A stretch of DNA of 52,379 nt from Bryobacterales bacterium (GCA_020846745.1 JADLDI010000136.1:1-52379); one strand, 5' to 3'. Positions 42,406 through 49,937 are shown, counted from the stretch's first letter. Made by a program: numbers and translations. Notes: generated from the letters alone by a model not told the origin.

Positions 42406-42651
42406 TCAGTCTATCGGACTCCCGAACGGCTTCATGCCCCTCTCCAGAACCGTTTTGGGAAACTGGCCGGTCCCGCAGAGGATGAATGGGTCGAAGTCTT
42501 TGTACCAATCGTCGGCCGGCGCGACAGGACCGGTCTTCACCCATTCCTGCAGAGCCATCAAGTCCGCTACCGAGATCCGCCGCTCGTCCACTCGTTGCAG
42601 GATGTGCTGCCAGACGGGCCGAGGGAGGTTAGCGAATTGAATCTTGGGCAA
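42406..42651 (-). CDS. Uncharacterised small protein, second gene of a ribbon-helix-helix module (candidate toxin)
   Basis: 81 aa from TTG 42651, chosen because GGGAAAG lies 6 nt before it; TTG 42666 is an alternative. PKIQFANLPRPVWQHILQRVDERRISVADLMALQEWVKTGP, then DDWYKDFDPFILCGTGQFPKTVLERGMKPFG. No known fold recognised: helical first half, Trp/Phe/Tyr-rich second half. It overlaps the upstream ribbon-helix-helix gene by 23 nt. Antitoxin-first, overlapping layout plus an operator palindrome suggests a type II TA pair or regulator/effector pair, but the toxin role is only inferred. Confidence 0.6.
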   Translation of the reverse strand: MPKIQFANLPRPVWQHILQRVDERRISVADLMALQEWVKTGPVAPADDWYKDFDPFILCGTGQFPKTVLERGMKPFGSPID

Positions 42652-42928
42652 TCGCGTCTTTCCCAAAGATCGCGCGAATGAGGTCCTTTCCTGCCTCGTT
42701 CTTGCGAGCCGGATCATTCTCGGCGAGAAAGCGGGTGTACGTGGACTTGAGTTGTTCCTTTGCCTCCGCCTCAGCACGCACGCCACGCTCAGCCAAGGCA
42801 ACCAACGCCCGGCTCATAGTTACGTGCTGTTCTTTGGCAGTCCGACGCACCTCCGCGACGAGCGCTGCGGGAATCGTAACGCTCTGCCGGACAGATCTTG
42901 CGGAAGACGTTTTTCGCCGGGTTGCCAT
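42629..42928 (-). CDS. CopG/Arc-type ribbon-helix-helix regulator (candidate antitoxin)
   Basis: 99 aa. A basic N-terminal tail (MATRRKTSSARSVRQ) and a ribbon-helix-helix (SVTIPAALVAEVRRTAKEQ, HVTMSRALVALAERGVR) are followed by a charged helical tail (AEAKEQLKSTYTRFLAEND). The overlap with the next gene shows co-translation. A perfect 9-bp palindrome 17 nt before ATG 42928 is the obvious operator. The partner gene is of unknown family, so the pair is not a standard named TA system. Confidence 0.8.
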   Translation of the reverse strand: MATRRKTSSARSVRQSVTIPAALVAEVRRTAKEQHVTMSRALVALAERGVRAEAEAKEQLKSTYTRFLAENDPARKNEAGKDLIRAIFGKDAIAQDSIR

Positions 42929-42944
42929 ACCCTAAGGATAGCAG

Positions 42945-42963
42945 GTGCACCACTGTGGTGCAC
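42945..42963. promoter_or_regulatory. Perfect 19-bp palindrome, operator of the RHH module
   Basis: GTGCACCAC-T-GTGGTGCAC: 9-bp perfect inverted repeat with a single central base, starting 17 nt upstream of the ribbon-helix-helix gene. Such sites are typical for RHH autorepressors. It stands at the edge of repeat A (42971) but is not part of it. Confidence 0.7.
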
Positions 42964-42970
42964 ATAGAAC

Positions 42971-43083
42971 GCGATAAACGCCGCAGTGTTTAGCCATCGG
43001 GCGATTGGTCGGCTACTGGAACTTGGGCACGGGCCCGGAGGCCGGTTGAGGTGTTGTGAGAAGCTGCTGTCTATAGGTTCTAC
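42971..43083. repeat. Repeat A, copy 1
   Basis: 113 bases nearly identical to 44482-44594 (about nine differences by eye). It includes CGCAGTGTTTAGCCATCGGG and GAAGCTGCTGTCTATAGGTT. No open frame is shared. After this copy the sequence goes on to the deleted sulfatase copy; after copy 2 it joins the short third piece of repeat B. Confidence 0.85.
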
Positions 43084-43143
43084 ATAGCATTGTTAGCGCT
43101 TAAGGGCACAGGCCCGGCTACATTCACGGCGGCGCGAAACGCG

Positions 43144-43489
43144 GATCATCCAGCAAATGCGCGTTCGGCGTGAAGAACCGGTTCTGGTCGAGCAGCGTAT
43201 ACGAACGGTCGAACCCCGTCCGCGCCAGCGGATGAAACCTTATGTACCACTTGCCCGAGTGATAGGTCCCCTAGCCCAGCCACCGCGCCGTCGAATACCC
43301 GTTCGTGAACCGCAACCCCCGCGCCGCCAGCGAATCGAGGTTCGGCGTATCGATCTCGCCCCCATAACACCCCGCATCCGAAAAACCCATATCATCCGCC
43401 AGGATGATCATCACGTTCGGCCTCTTCGCCCCACGCGGCGCCGCCGCGGCAGCACCAGCGGCTGCCTGCAGAAACTCTCGCCTCAGCAT
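43144..43489 (-). pseudogene. Deletion copy of sulfatase gene, 5' part
   Basis: From ATG 43489 the first 68 or so codons match the sulfatase at 38563-40167 (MLRREFLQ, RPNVMIILADDMGFSDAGC). The text then turns into WLG and a stop just where the active-site CGPSR should be. The sequence beyond matches sulfatase codons for the region around FHPLARTGFDH to the LLDD stretch, up to about 43144. About 120 bases with the formylglycine motif are missing, and the 3' two thirds of the gene are absent. The signal region differs (AAAGAAAAAPRG against AAGVMTAAPRG). Non-functional. Confidence 0.9.
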
Positions 43490-43716
43490 GGAACTATTAT
43501 GATCTTCAAAATTCGTTGGCTCGAGACGGCCAATGGTTTTGTTTCGGCTAATATTGGACCGGAATGTCGGCTTGAAACGTTCCGGAGTCGAGTTCAGATC
43601 GCGGAACGGGAAAGCATCGTCGGCGGAGACATCAGGATTAAGTAGATCGTAGAAGTTGGTCAGATGTTGCGGATTCCGTCAAACGTGGTGGCCAGGCCGA
43701 TGTACTGGGCGTTCAC
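43490..43716. repeat. Repeat B, copy 2 (upstream part)
   Basis: Nearly identical to 40168-40400, the region upstream of the intact sulfatase, including the CATAAT box 6 nt before the start codon and part of the truncated signal-peptide frame. The match ends at about 43716. Confidence 0.85.
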
Positions 43717-43982
43717 TTCTAGGTGGCTCTCCCGCACGCGTCACGCGCTGAGACATCACATTCACCTTCGCTTGAACTGTTAAGGAGGTGGAATGCTCTA
43801 TCGTTTTGTGTTGCACCTATCTAGATATATCCATGTTGGATAGCGTCGCCGAAAACGGCGATTGCGACCGAGACCGGAACCACGTCGGCCCACCCAGATC
43901 GTGGTACGCCTGCCACGAGCGTCCCAGTTGGCGGTCGAGAAGCGACTTTACGTTCTTTGGTGCCGTTGAGTCGAGCGCGATG
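43717..43982. other. Intergenic stretch without recognised gene
   Basis: About 270 bases between repeat B and hicA. Frames on both strands are open for about 65 codons but show no family, no ribosome site and no coding bias. A GGAGG at about 43784 precedes an ATG that stops after 16 codons. Confidence 0.5.
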
Positions 43983-44210
43983 CTAATCCGGCCACGCTGA
44001 CCTCGGGATTCCACTTCCGTCGATGATTGCTCTCATTGTTCCCAATGGCAACAGTCGACCCCGATGGTATGCGACGATCACCTGTTTCCCAGTGGAAGCG
44101 TTGCGCCATTTCTGGTGACTGCCGGATTGACCCGCCATGGCAAAGCCATGTTGCTTCAAGACCCTGACCACTTGATCGGCCGTGAGTCTCGGCGTACCGC
44201 GTTCACCCAA
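43983..44210 (-). CDS. hicA: HicA-type mRNA interferase toxin
   Basis: 75 aa from TTG 44210, overlapping the hicB end by 8 nt. LTADQVVRVLKQHGFAMAGQSGSHQKWRN with the catalytic His in GSHQKW, then VIVAYHRGRLLPLGTMRAIIDGSGI. An upstream in-frame ATG (44264) lies inside hicB and gives a non-homologous extension. Unlike the first HicA, this one is of the YcfA type with the longer C terminus. Confidence 0.88.
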   Translation of the reverse strand: MGERGTPRLTADQVVRVLKQHGFAMAGQSGSHQKWRNASTGKQVIVAYHRGRLLPLGTMRAIIDGSGIPRSAWPD

Positions 44211-44406
44211 TCGTGACCTCAGATAGCTTAGCGCTGCTTGGTAGCGCGATCTCCGCCGGAGCAAGGTAGAGCCGGATCGCCTCTTCTATGTTCACGCGCG
44301 CCTCGTCTTCGGTTGTGCCGGCGGACGTGCATCCTGGAAGTTCGGGGCATACAGCCGAGTAGCTGTCGGTATCTGAATCGAACTCCAGCACGACACGAAA
44401 CGTCAT
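44203..44406 (-). CDS. hicB: HicB-type antitoxin
   Basis: 67 aa from ATG 44406. FRVVLEFDSDTDSYSAVCPELPGCTSAGTTEDEARVNIEEAIRLYL is the HicB fold with the LPGCTSAGTT loop. Short form without a DNA-binding domain. TACAAT lies exactly 6 nt upstream of the start codon, with no ribosome site, so the transcript is probably leaderless. Confidence 0.92.
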   Translation of the reverse strand: MTFRVVLEFDSDTDSYSAVCPELPGCTSAGTTEDEARVNIEEAIRLYLAPAEIALPSSAKLSEVTIG

Positions 44407-44412
44407 GTTCGT

Positions 44413-44418
44413 ATTGTA
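44413..44418 (-). promoter_or_regulatory. -10 box of hicBA, leaderless arrangement
   Basis: TACAAT on the minus strand, 6 nt from ATG 44406. A start site 7 nt downstream of the box would coincide with the A of the ATG. The -35 region is weak. Confidence 0.5.
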
Positions 44419-44481
44419 GCGTGAGGCGTCGCATGGTCCCTGTTTTCAAGCCAGCCGCAGGCAGCTCGGCCCGATAGAGTC

Positions 44482-44594
44482 GCGAAAAACGGCGCAGTGT
44501 TTAGCCATCGGGCGAATGGTCGGCTACTGGAAGTTGGGCACGGGCACGAAGGCCGGTTGAGGCGTTGTGAGAAGCTGCTGTCTATAGGTTCTAC
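44482..44594. repeat. Repeat A, copy 2
   Basis: Second copy of the 113-base element of 42971-43083. It is followed directly by the third piece of repeat B, so the upstream region of the glycoside-hydrolase-like gene is a mosaic of both repeats. Confidence 0.85.
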
Positions 44595-44595
44595 G

Positions 44596-44646
44596 CGGCT
44601 GCCTGCAGAAACTCTCGCCTCACCATGGAACTATTATGATCTTCAA
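44596..44646. repeat. Repeat B, third piece (sulfatase start region)
   Basis: About 50 bases match 43458-43508 and the corresponding sulfatase start region, including ATGGAACTATTATGATCTTC. The match stops right at the ATG of the next gene, so that gene received a new upstream region by recombination. Confidence 0.85.
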
Positions 44647-46716
44647 ATGGCGCTTGTCTTCGTCATCACACTCCTGCTCGCCTTTGCCCCGCCCGCGCCC
44701 GCCCAACGGCCGCAACGGCCCGAGTGGGTGCAGAACGGTCTCGTCATGGCCTCAAACATGGAGGCGCTGTCGTTTGTCCGCCGTCGCGGCGGTCAGGCCG
44801 CCAACTACGCGGAACTCTGGCAGAAGGAGCAATCGGAAGACGCCATCCTCGCCCTTAAGGTGCAAGGCGTCAACACCGTGTTGATCAGCCTCATGAAAGG
44901 CGCCGGCATCAAGGCCGAAGCCGACGACATCGAAGCCGCCCGCAAGTATGTCGAACTCGCCCATCGCCACGGCATGAAGGTCGGCGGCTACGTCGGCGCG
45001 TCCATCTTCTTTGAAACCATGTTCGACGAAGAGCCCGACTCGGTGAATTGGATCCAGCGCGACGAAGAGGGCCGCCCGCTCTACTACAACCCCACCCAGA
45101 CCTTCCGCTACATGGCCAACCGCAACCACCCCGGCTACCACGATTACGTCAAGCGCATCCTCAAACTCGGCATCGGCGACCTCAAACTCGACTTCGTCCA
45201 CTTCGACCAGATGATGTGGTGGCGCCTGCCCTATGTTTCGCAAACGGAACTCGACCAGCAGATGTTTCGCGACTTCGTCCATGCCAAATACCCCCCCGGC
45301 CGTATGAAAGAGCGCTTCGGCTTCACGCAAATGAAGCGCCTGCGCCTGCCCGAATTCGGCCTCAACTCGCCCATCACTTGGTCGGAAGTCCTCAACCCCG
45401 CGGTTCAGGAGATGGTCCAGTTCCGCTCGTTCACCCTCGCCGAGCGCTTCCGCGAATACGACGAATACATCCACCAGTTGAACCCCCAAGCCGCGCTCCA
45501 GGCCAACCCACATCTCGACCCATCCGCCAACAACGCCCTCATGTACGGCATCGATGTTCCGCAACTGCTGGCCCACGGCGATATCATCACCAGCGAAGAA
45601 CGGAACGAACCCCAGTACACCGCCGACGGCCGCCTTGTCTCGCGCATCCGCACCTATCTCGCCGGGCGCATTATGGCGAAGCCCATCCTGTTCTGGCAGC
45701 AACCCGCCACCATCGTCGGCCGTCCCGCCCATCACACCCTCCAAAGCCCGCAGAAGTTGCGCCTCGCCGAAGCGCTCGCCTGGTGCAACAACTGCGTCGG
45801 CCTCACCGCCGGAATGGACGTCGGCAACCTGCGCTTCCCCCAAGACGCGCAGAACTACATCGACTTCTACTGGAAGCGCAACGAACTGCTCGCCAATGCC
45901 GAAAGCGCGGCGGAAATCGCTGTCCTCCGCTCCTTCCCTTCCGTCGAACTCAATGCCTCCCAGGTGCTGCCGCCGCTCGTGCTCTTCGAGCAATCGTTGA
46001 TCCAGGCGCAGATTCCGTTCGACACCATCTTCGACCGTCATCTCAACAACCTAAGCCGCTACAAGGTGCTGGTCCTGGCCAATCAGGATGCACTGTCTGA
46101 CCAGCAACTGGAAACCATTCGGACCTATGTCTCCGCCGGCGGCTCCATCATCGCGACAGATCAAACGTCGATGTTTAACGACTGGCGTCAGCGCCGCCCG
46201 CAACTCGGCCTCTCGAAGGTGTTCCAGTTCGATCATGTGCCGTCGGAAATCAAACGTGTGCAGTACGGCAACGGTCGCGCAGTATTCATCCCCAAGGTGC
46301 AGCCCGCCATGCAGCCGCCCGCGCCCCAGCTCTACTATGTGTTCCGCAACGAGTTCTGGAAGCTCGCGAAGAACCATGCGGAAATGGTGCAGGCGGTCCG
46401 CTGGGCGCTAAACGGTGCGCCCGCCGTTCAGATCACCGCGCCCGATTCCTTAGCGATCAACTTCACCGAACAGAAACTGCAAAACCGCCGCATCCTCCAC
46501 CTGGTCAACTATCGCGTCACTGCGCCTGTGCTCAACGTCGGTATTCAGTTCCGCGTACCCGCTGGCAAGCGGCTGAAACAAGCGGTCCTCGAAACTCCCG
46601 ATGGTGGCGCACCCTCCAAGCTGACGTTCACCACGGCCAACCAAATCGCCTCGCTCACCGTACCCAAGGTAACTGTCTATTCGCTGCTCGCCTTCGAAAT
46701 GGAGGATCGCCGGTGA
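44647..46716 (+). CDS. Secreted glycoside-hydrolase-like protein with TIM barrel and GATase-like domain
   Basis: 689 aa from ATG 44647, signal peptide ALVFVITLLLAFAPPAPAQ. Residues about 35-400 look like an (alpha/beta)8 barrel of the GH29/GH42 style (KVQGVNTVLISLM, AHRHGMKVGGYVG, IGDLKLDFVHFDQM with possible nucleophile Asp, ITSEERNEPQY with possible acid Glu). A GATase-like domain follows (VLVLANQDALSDQQLETIRTYVSAGGSIIATD), then a small beta domain, as in beta-galactosidase trimerisation regions. It is coupled to the esterase-like gene (GTGA overlap). The substrate is unknown. The upstream region is built of repeats A and B. Confidence 0.7.
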   Translation: MALVFVITLLLAFAPPAPAQRPQRPEWVQNGLVMASNMEALSFVRRRGGQAANYAELWQKEQSEDAILALKVQGVNTVLISLMKGAGIKAEADDIEAARKYVELAHRHGMKVGGYVGASIFFETMFDEEPDSVNWIQRDEEGRPLYYNPTQTFRYMANRNHPGYHDYVKRILKLGIGDLKLDFVHFDQMMWWRLPYVSQTELDQQMFRDFVHAKYPPGRMKERFGFTQMKRLRLPEFGLNSPITWSEVLNPAVQEMVQFRSFTLAERFREYDEYIHQLNPQAALQANPHLDPSANNALMYGIDVPQLLAHGDIITSEERNEPQYTADGRLVSRIRTYLAGRIMAKPILFWQQPATIVGRPAHHTLQSPQKLRLAEALAWCNNCVGLTAGMDVGNLRFPQDAQNYIDFYWKRNELLANAESAAEIAVLRSFPSVELNASQVLPPLVLFEQSLIQAQIPFDTIFDRHLNNLSRYKVLVLANQDALSDQQLETIRTYVSAGGSIIATDQTSMFNDWRQRRPQLGLSKVFQFDHVPSEIKRVQYGNGRAVFIPKVQPAMQPPAPQLYYVFRNEFWKLAKNHAEMVQAVRWALNGAPAVQITAPDSLAINFTEQKLQNRRILHLVNYRVTAPVLNVGIQFRVPAGKRLKQAVLETPDGGAPSKLTFTTANQIASLTVPKVTVYSLLAFEMEDRR

Positions 46717-48575
46717 AGCCCTTCCTCGGTCTTCTCCTCATCGCCGCCGCGCTGGCGGCACAAACCAACCCGGCCAGTGTCGCCGCCCTGCTGGCGCCGC
46801 CCATCCATTCCGCTGAAGCCGTCAACTACCAACTCCGGCGTTACATCCGCGGCCTCACAAAGCCACTTACCCTGCCCAACTCACCCGCCGAGTGGACCGC
46901 AGAATCCGCGCGCCTCCGCCGCAAGGTGCTCGACCATGTCGTGTTCCACGGCTGGCCTGCCGCATGGATCAATGCGCCAACCCGTATGGAACTGGTAGGC
47001 GAAGTTCCCACCGACGGGCGCTACCGCCTGCGCAAGCTGCGCTATGAGGTAGTCCGCGGTTTCTGGACGGTTGCCCTGCTCTACGAGCCCGCCAATCTAT
47101 CAGGAAAGGTGCCGGCAATCGTCAATGTGAACGGCCATGAAACAAACGGCAAGGCCGAAGAGTACATCCAGAAACGGTGCATCAACCAGGCCCTCCAGGG
47201 CATGGTGGCCATCAACCCCGAGTGGATCTTCACCGGCGAAATGCGCCACCCGCACAACGCCCACTGGTTCGGCTCCCACATCGATCTCGCCGGCGCCAAC
47301 GCCGTCGGCCTCTTCTATCTCCACATGCGCCGCGCCCTCGACTATCTATATGACCTGCCCTATGTCGACCGCACCAAAATCGGCGTCACCGGTCTTTCCG
47401 GTGGCGGCTGGCAAACCATCGTCCTCAGCGCGCTCGACGAGCGCGTAGCGGTGTCAGTGCCCGTGGCGGGTTACCTGCCGGCCGTGACGTTTGGCGGCGT
47501 TGAGCACGCCGGCGACAACGAACAGACTGCCACCGATCTCTCGGCCGTCGCCGACTATCCCGTCCTCAATGCCATGCGCGCGCCCAAGCCCACACTGCTC
47601 ATCTACAACGCCGAGGACGATTGCTGCTTCCGCGCCCCACGCATGAAGCCGCAACTCTACGACGCTGTGCGCCCGTTCTTCTCTCTTTATGGGCATGAGC
47701 GCGATTTCGCCTGGCACGAAAACCTCGACCCCGGCACCCACAACTATCAACTCGAAAACCGGATGGCTTCCTACCGTTTCTTCGCACGCCACTTCGGCCG
47801 CCCCGAGCCTAATGAAGAAACTCCCGCCGGCTCGTTGATCAAGCCTGCGGAAGAACTGAAGACCGGGCTCCCGCCAGACACGTTGAGCCTCGTCGGCGTA
47901 GCCCGCAAACTGGCAGCCCAAATCGATCGCCGCATGCCCGCCACGGCAGACCGCTTGAAAGCCATCCTCCGCTACCGCGATCGTCCGCTCGATCAGATCT
48001 ACATCGTCGCCAACACCAAGTCGCGCGGTGTCGAATCCCGCTCCTACCGCTTCGACTTTGCCGACGGCCTCACCGCCACCGGCGTTTGGATCAAAGCGAT
48101 CGCCGGCCCGGCCACCGCGCCCCCCACGATCATCCTGAACGACGGAGGCCGAAAAGCATCCGCCGCCGACGTATCGGACCGCGTCAATCGAGGCGAACAA
48201 GTGCTCTCGCTCGACCTCCTCTTCACCGGCGACGCGGCCCCGCCCAAGTTCTCCTACCCCGATCACGACCGTATGCTCGTAAGCCTCGGTGAGCGTGCCC
48301 TAGGCATACGCGTGTCACACTTACTCACAATCTCTGAGTGGCTAGCCAATCAAGCCAATGCCCGGCAAGTCCGCCTGCAAGCCGCCGGCATGCGGACCCA
48401 GGTAGCCGCCCTCCTCGCCCAAGCAATCCACCCCACCCGCTTTTCTGAAGTCACCACTCGCGACGGCGTCACCTCCCTCAACGAACTAATCGAGAAACCA
48501 GTGCCCTACGCCGATGCCCCCGAACTGTTCTGTCTCGACCTGTTGAAAGAGTGGGACGTCCCCGCAAAGCATTAA
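46713..48575 (+). CDS. Secreted alpha/beta hydrolase (acetyl xylan esterase-like)
   Basis: 620 aa from GTG 46713, which overlaps the previous stop by 4 nt. Signal peptide KPFLGLLLIAAALAAQ. The nucleophile elbow is GLSGGGWQ (Ser229). Asp in NAEDDCCF (about 303) and His in LDPGTHNY (about 349) are likely triad members. The hydrolase core spans about 110-370 and resembles the abhydrolase_7/CE7-CE15 group; the C-terminal 240 residues form a second, less clear domain. Co-expression with the glycoside-hydrolase-like protein points to deacylation of a polysaccharide. Confidence 0.8.
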   Translation: MKPFLGLLLIAAALAAQTNPASVAALLAPPIHSAEAVNYQLRRYIRGLTKPLTLPNSPAEWTAESARLRRKVLDHVVFHGWPAAWINAPTRMELVGEVPTDGRYRLRKLRYEVVRGFWTVALLYEPANLSGKVPAIVNVNGHETNGKAEEYIQKRCINQALQGMVAINPEWIFTGEMRHPHNAHWFGSHIDLAGANAVGLFYLHMRRALDYLYDLPYVDRTKIGVTGLSGGGWQTIVLSALDERVAVSVPVAGYLPAVTFGGVEHAGDNEQTATDLSAVADYPVLNAMRAPKPTLLIYNAEDDCCFRAPRMKPQLYDAVRPFFSLYGHERDFAWHENLDPGTHNYQLENRMASYRFFARHFGRPEPNEETPAGSLIKPAEELKTGLPPDTLSLVGVARKLAAQIDRRMPATADRLKAILRYRDRPLDQIYIVANTKSRGVESRSYRFDFADGLTATGVWIKAIAGPATAPPTIILNDGGRKASAADVSDRVNRGEQVLSLDLLFTGDAAPPKFSYPDHDRMLVSLGERALGIRVSHLLTISEWLANQANARQVRLQAAGMRTQVAALLAQAIHPTRFSEVTTRDGVTSLNELIEKPVPYADAPELFCLDLLKEWDVPAKH

Positions 48576-48845
48576 TCAAGCGGCGCTCGACTTCAGTTCT
48601 TCCCGAATAATCCGCCGCAGCGTGTCCTCGAACCGCGGCGCCTTGCCGTCCAGATACTCGCGAAGCGCGGCATTGATTAACGTCTGGTATCCGGTCGTCC
48701 CGCCCGACCGTTCTGCCATTGCAAAAAACCGGTCCACAACGTCTTGATCGAGCCGGATTGTGATGCGCGTCTTACCCTCGGGTTCCGGTTCCTGCGGTCG
48801 AACCTTCCCCCGCTTGCCATTCGTGAAATCGTATTGGTCCTTCAT
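48576..48845 (-). CDS. brnA: BrnA-type antitoxin, copy 1
   Basis: 89 aa from ATG 48845. A charged N terminus precedes KTRITIRLDQDVVDRFFAMAER, then GTTGYQTLINAALREYLDGK, the ribbon-helix-helix of BrnA with the usual GYQTLINxALREYL. It follows brnT with a 4-nt overlap, as in BrnTA operons. Its toxin gene is frameshifted. A near-identical copy lies at 49560-49823. The stop codon directly abuts that of the convergent hydrolase gene. Confidence 0.92.
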   Translation of the reverse strand: MKDQYDFTNGKRGKVRPQEPEPEGKTRITIRLDQDVVDRFFAMAERSGGTTGYQTLINAALREYLDGKAPRFEDTLRRIIREELKSSAA

Positions 48846-49119
48846 GGTTCCGCCTGATACTGTCTGCGTTCGTAAGCGTCGGCCGGTCGCGCTGAGATGA
48901 TTCGAATCGTGTCGCCGCGCCACGTGTAAACGACGACCAGCAATCGACCTGATGCACCCATTCCAAGGCTCACAAAGCGCTGTTCGGTTGCACTCGATTC
49001 GTCGTCGGTAATTGTGATCGCCAAGGGATCGTCGAACAGGGAATGGCTTCCGGCATTCGGACGCCATGTTTGCGAAAGTTGGCCCCTGCCTTGCTCCTTT
49101 CGTCCCACTCAAAGCTCAC
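48842..49119 (-). pseudogene. brnT: BrnT toxin, frameshifted
   Basis: From GTG 49119 the frame reads SFEWDERSKAGANFRKHGVRMPEAI, the normal BrnT start (FEWDxxKAxxNxRKHGV). It then loses frame near 49040-49045. The other frame gives LFDDPLAITITDDESS, then EQRFVSLGMGASGRLLVVVYT and IRIISARPADAYERRQY to 48842, the normal rest of BrnT. One small indel therefore separates two good halves. Intact BrnT has about 90 residues, and neither half alone should be active. Promoter at 49126-49154. Confidence 0.85.
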
Positions 49120-49125
49120 AGCTAA

Positions 49126-49154
49126 ATAGTACATACATCGCGTGCATACGTCAA
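49126..49154 (-). promoter_or_regulatory. brnTA promoter, leaderless arrangement
   Basis: On the minus strand TTGACG (49154-49149), a 17-nt spacer and TACTAT (49131-49126). The GTG start of brnT begins 6 nt after the -10 box, so the predicted first base of the RNA is the G of GTG. No ribosome site is present. Confidence 0.6.
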
Positions 49155-49559
49155 GGTGTGCTGCGCTGTTCCAGTGTTCCAGTTACCCCCTCGGCGCTCA
49201 CGAGAAATGACCACTTGTGCTCAGATAGAGTCGACCACACTAAGAACAAGGCCTGCCACGTGGCACGCCGTTGAGCGTAACATCATCATCCGCGCCGAAG
49301 GCGCGTAGGTGCTTTCTTCCGTGGGGGCGGGGTCAAGGCAAACTCATCCCACGCGGTAGTTCCGCGTGGCGGGGAGCCTAAAGTCTCCCTATGCGGCGGG
49401 TCGGATTGGTGGTCAACTTTTGGCGAGCAGGGTATGGTAATTTCTTGCGAGCACCGAAGAGTTAGCCACAGATTCTCCGGACGAGGCCCTCTTTTGGATA
49501 TAAATAAACGCCCCTCTCGAAGGCTTGCGCCACATCCCCGCAAAGCATCAAAGCATCAA
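49155..49559. other. Intergenic region with palindrome and hairpins
   Basis: About 400 bases between the two brn loci without a credible gene. GCCACGTGGC (49255-49264) is a perfect palindrome. CGCGCC-GAA-GGCGCG (49291-49305) and CCACGCGG-N5-CCGCGTGG (49349-49369) are perfect hairpins. None is followed by a T-run, so they are not typical terminators. They could be a small structured RNA or repetitive extragenic elements. Near 49535-49560 the sequence repeats the end of the hydrolase gene (CCCCGCAAAGCAT), the left edge of the brn duplication. Confidence 0.5.
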
Positions 49560-49823
49560 TCACGCAGCGCTCGACTTCAGTTCTTCCCGGATAATCCGCC
49601 GCAGCGCGAACCGCGGCGCCTTGCCGTCCAGATACTCGCGAAGCGCGGCATTGATTAACGTCTGATATCCGGTCGTCCCGCCTGACCGTCCTGCCATTGC
49701 AAAAAACCGGTCCACAATGTCTTGATCGAGCCCGATTGTGATGCGCGTCTTACCCTCCGGCTCCAGTTCGTGCGGTCGAACCTTTCCCCGCTTGCCGTTC
49801 GTGAAATCGTATTGGTCCTTCAT
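49560..49823 (-). CDS. brnA: BrnA-type antitoxin, copy 2
   Basis: 87 aa, nearly identical to copy 1 at 48576-48845. Changes seen are PQEPEP to PHELEP, ITIRLD to ITIGLD, DVVD to DIVD, and the loss of two residues near FEDTLRRI (FALRRI). The Arg to Gly change lies in the DNA-contacting beta strand of the ribbon-helix-helix, so DNA binding may be weakened. Only the end of its toxin gene remains. It arose by duplication of about 300 bases. Confidence 0.85.
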   Translation of the reverse strand: MKDQYDFTNGKRGKVRPHELEPEGKTRITIGLDQDIVDRFFAMAGRSGGTTGYQTLINAALREYLDGKAPRFALRRIIREELKSSAA

Positions 49824-49899
49824 GGTTCCGCCTCATACTGTCTGCTTCGTAAGCGTCGGCCGGCAGCGCTGAGATAATTCGAACAATCCCGCCAGTCAC
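49820..49899 (-). pseudogene. brnT: BrnT C-terminal remnant, copy 2
   Basis: Reads IVRIISALPADAYE in one frame and, after a one-base deletion, RRQYEAEP stop. This matches the last 25 residues of the BrnT copy at 48842. The first two thirds of the gene are missing; the DUF433 gene on the other strand begins shortly beyond. Confidence 0.75.
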
Positions 49900-49925
49900 A
49901 TCAAATATCGGCAGCACGGCCACGC

Positions 49926-49931
49926 TATGAT
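49926..49931 (+). promoter_or_regulatory. -10 box of the DUF433/DUF5615 operon, leaderless arrangement
   Basis: TATGAT ends 6 nt before GTG 49938. A start site 7 nt downstream would fall on the G of GTG. No ribosome site is seen, and the -35 is weak. Confidence 0.45.
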
Positions 49932-49937
49932 GACGAT

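Noticed and set aside
43788..44014. Open frames on both strands upstream of hicA
   Set aside because: Neither has family resemblance, good start or coding bias; listed only as intergenic sequence.
44752..46041. 429-codon open frame on the minus strand inside the glycoside-hydrolase-like gene
   Set aside because: It is the antisense of a high-GC gene with strong third-position C. Its Val/Gly/Ala-rich text has no family resemblance, no ribosome site and no signal, and the plus-strand gene is convincing.
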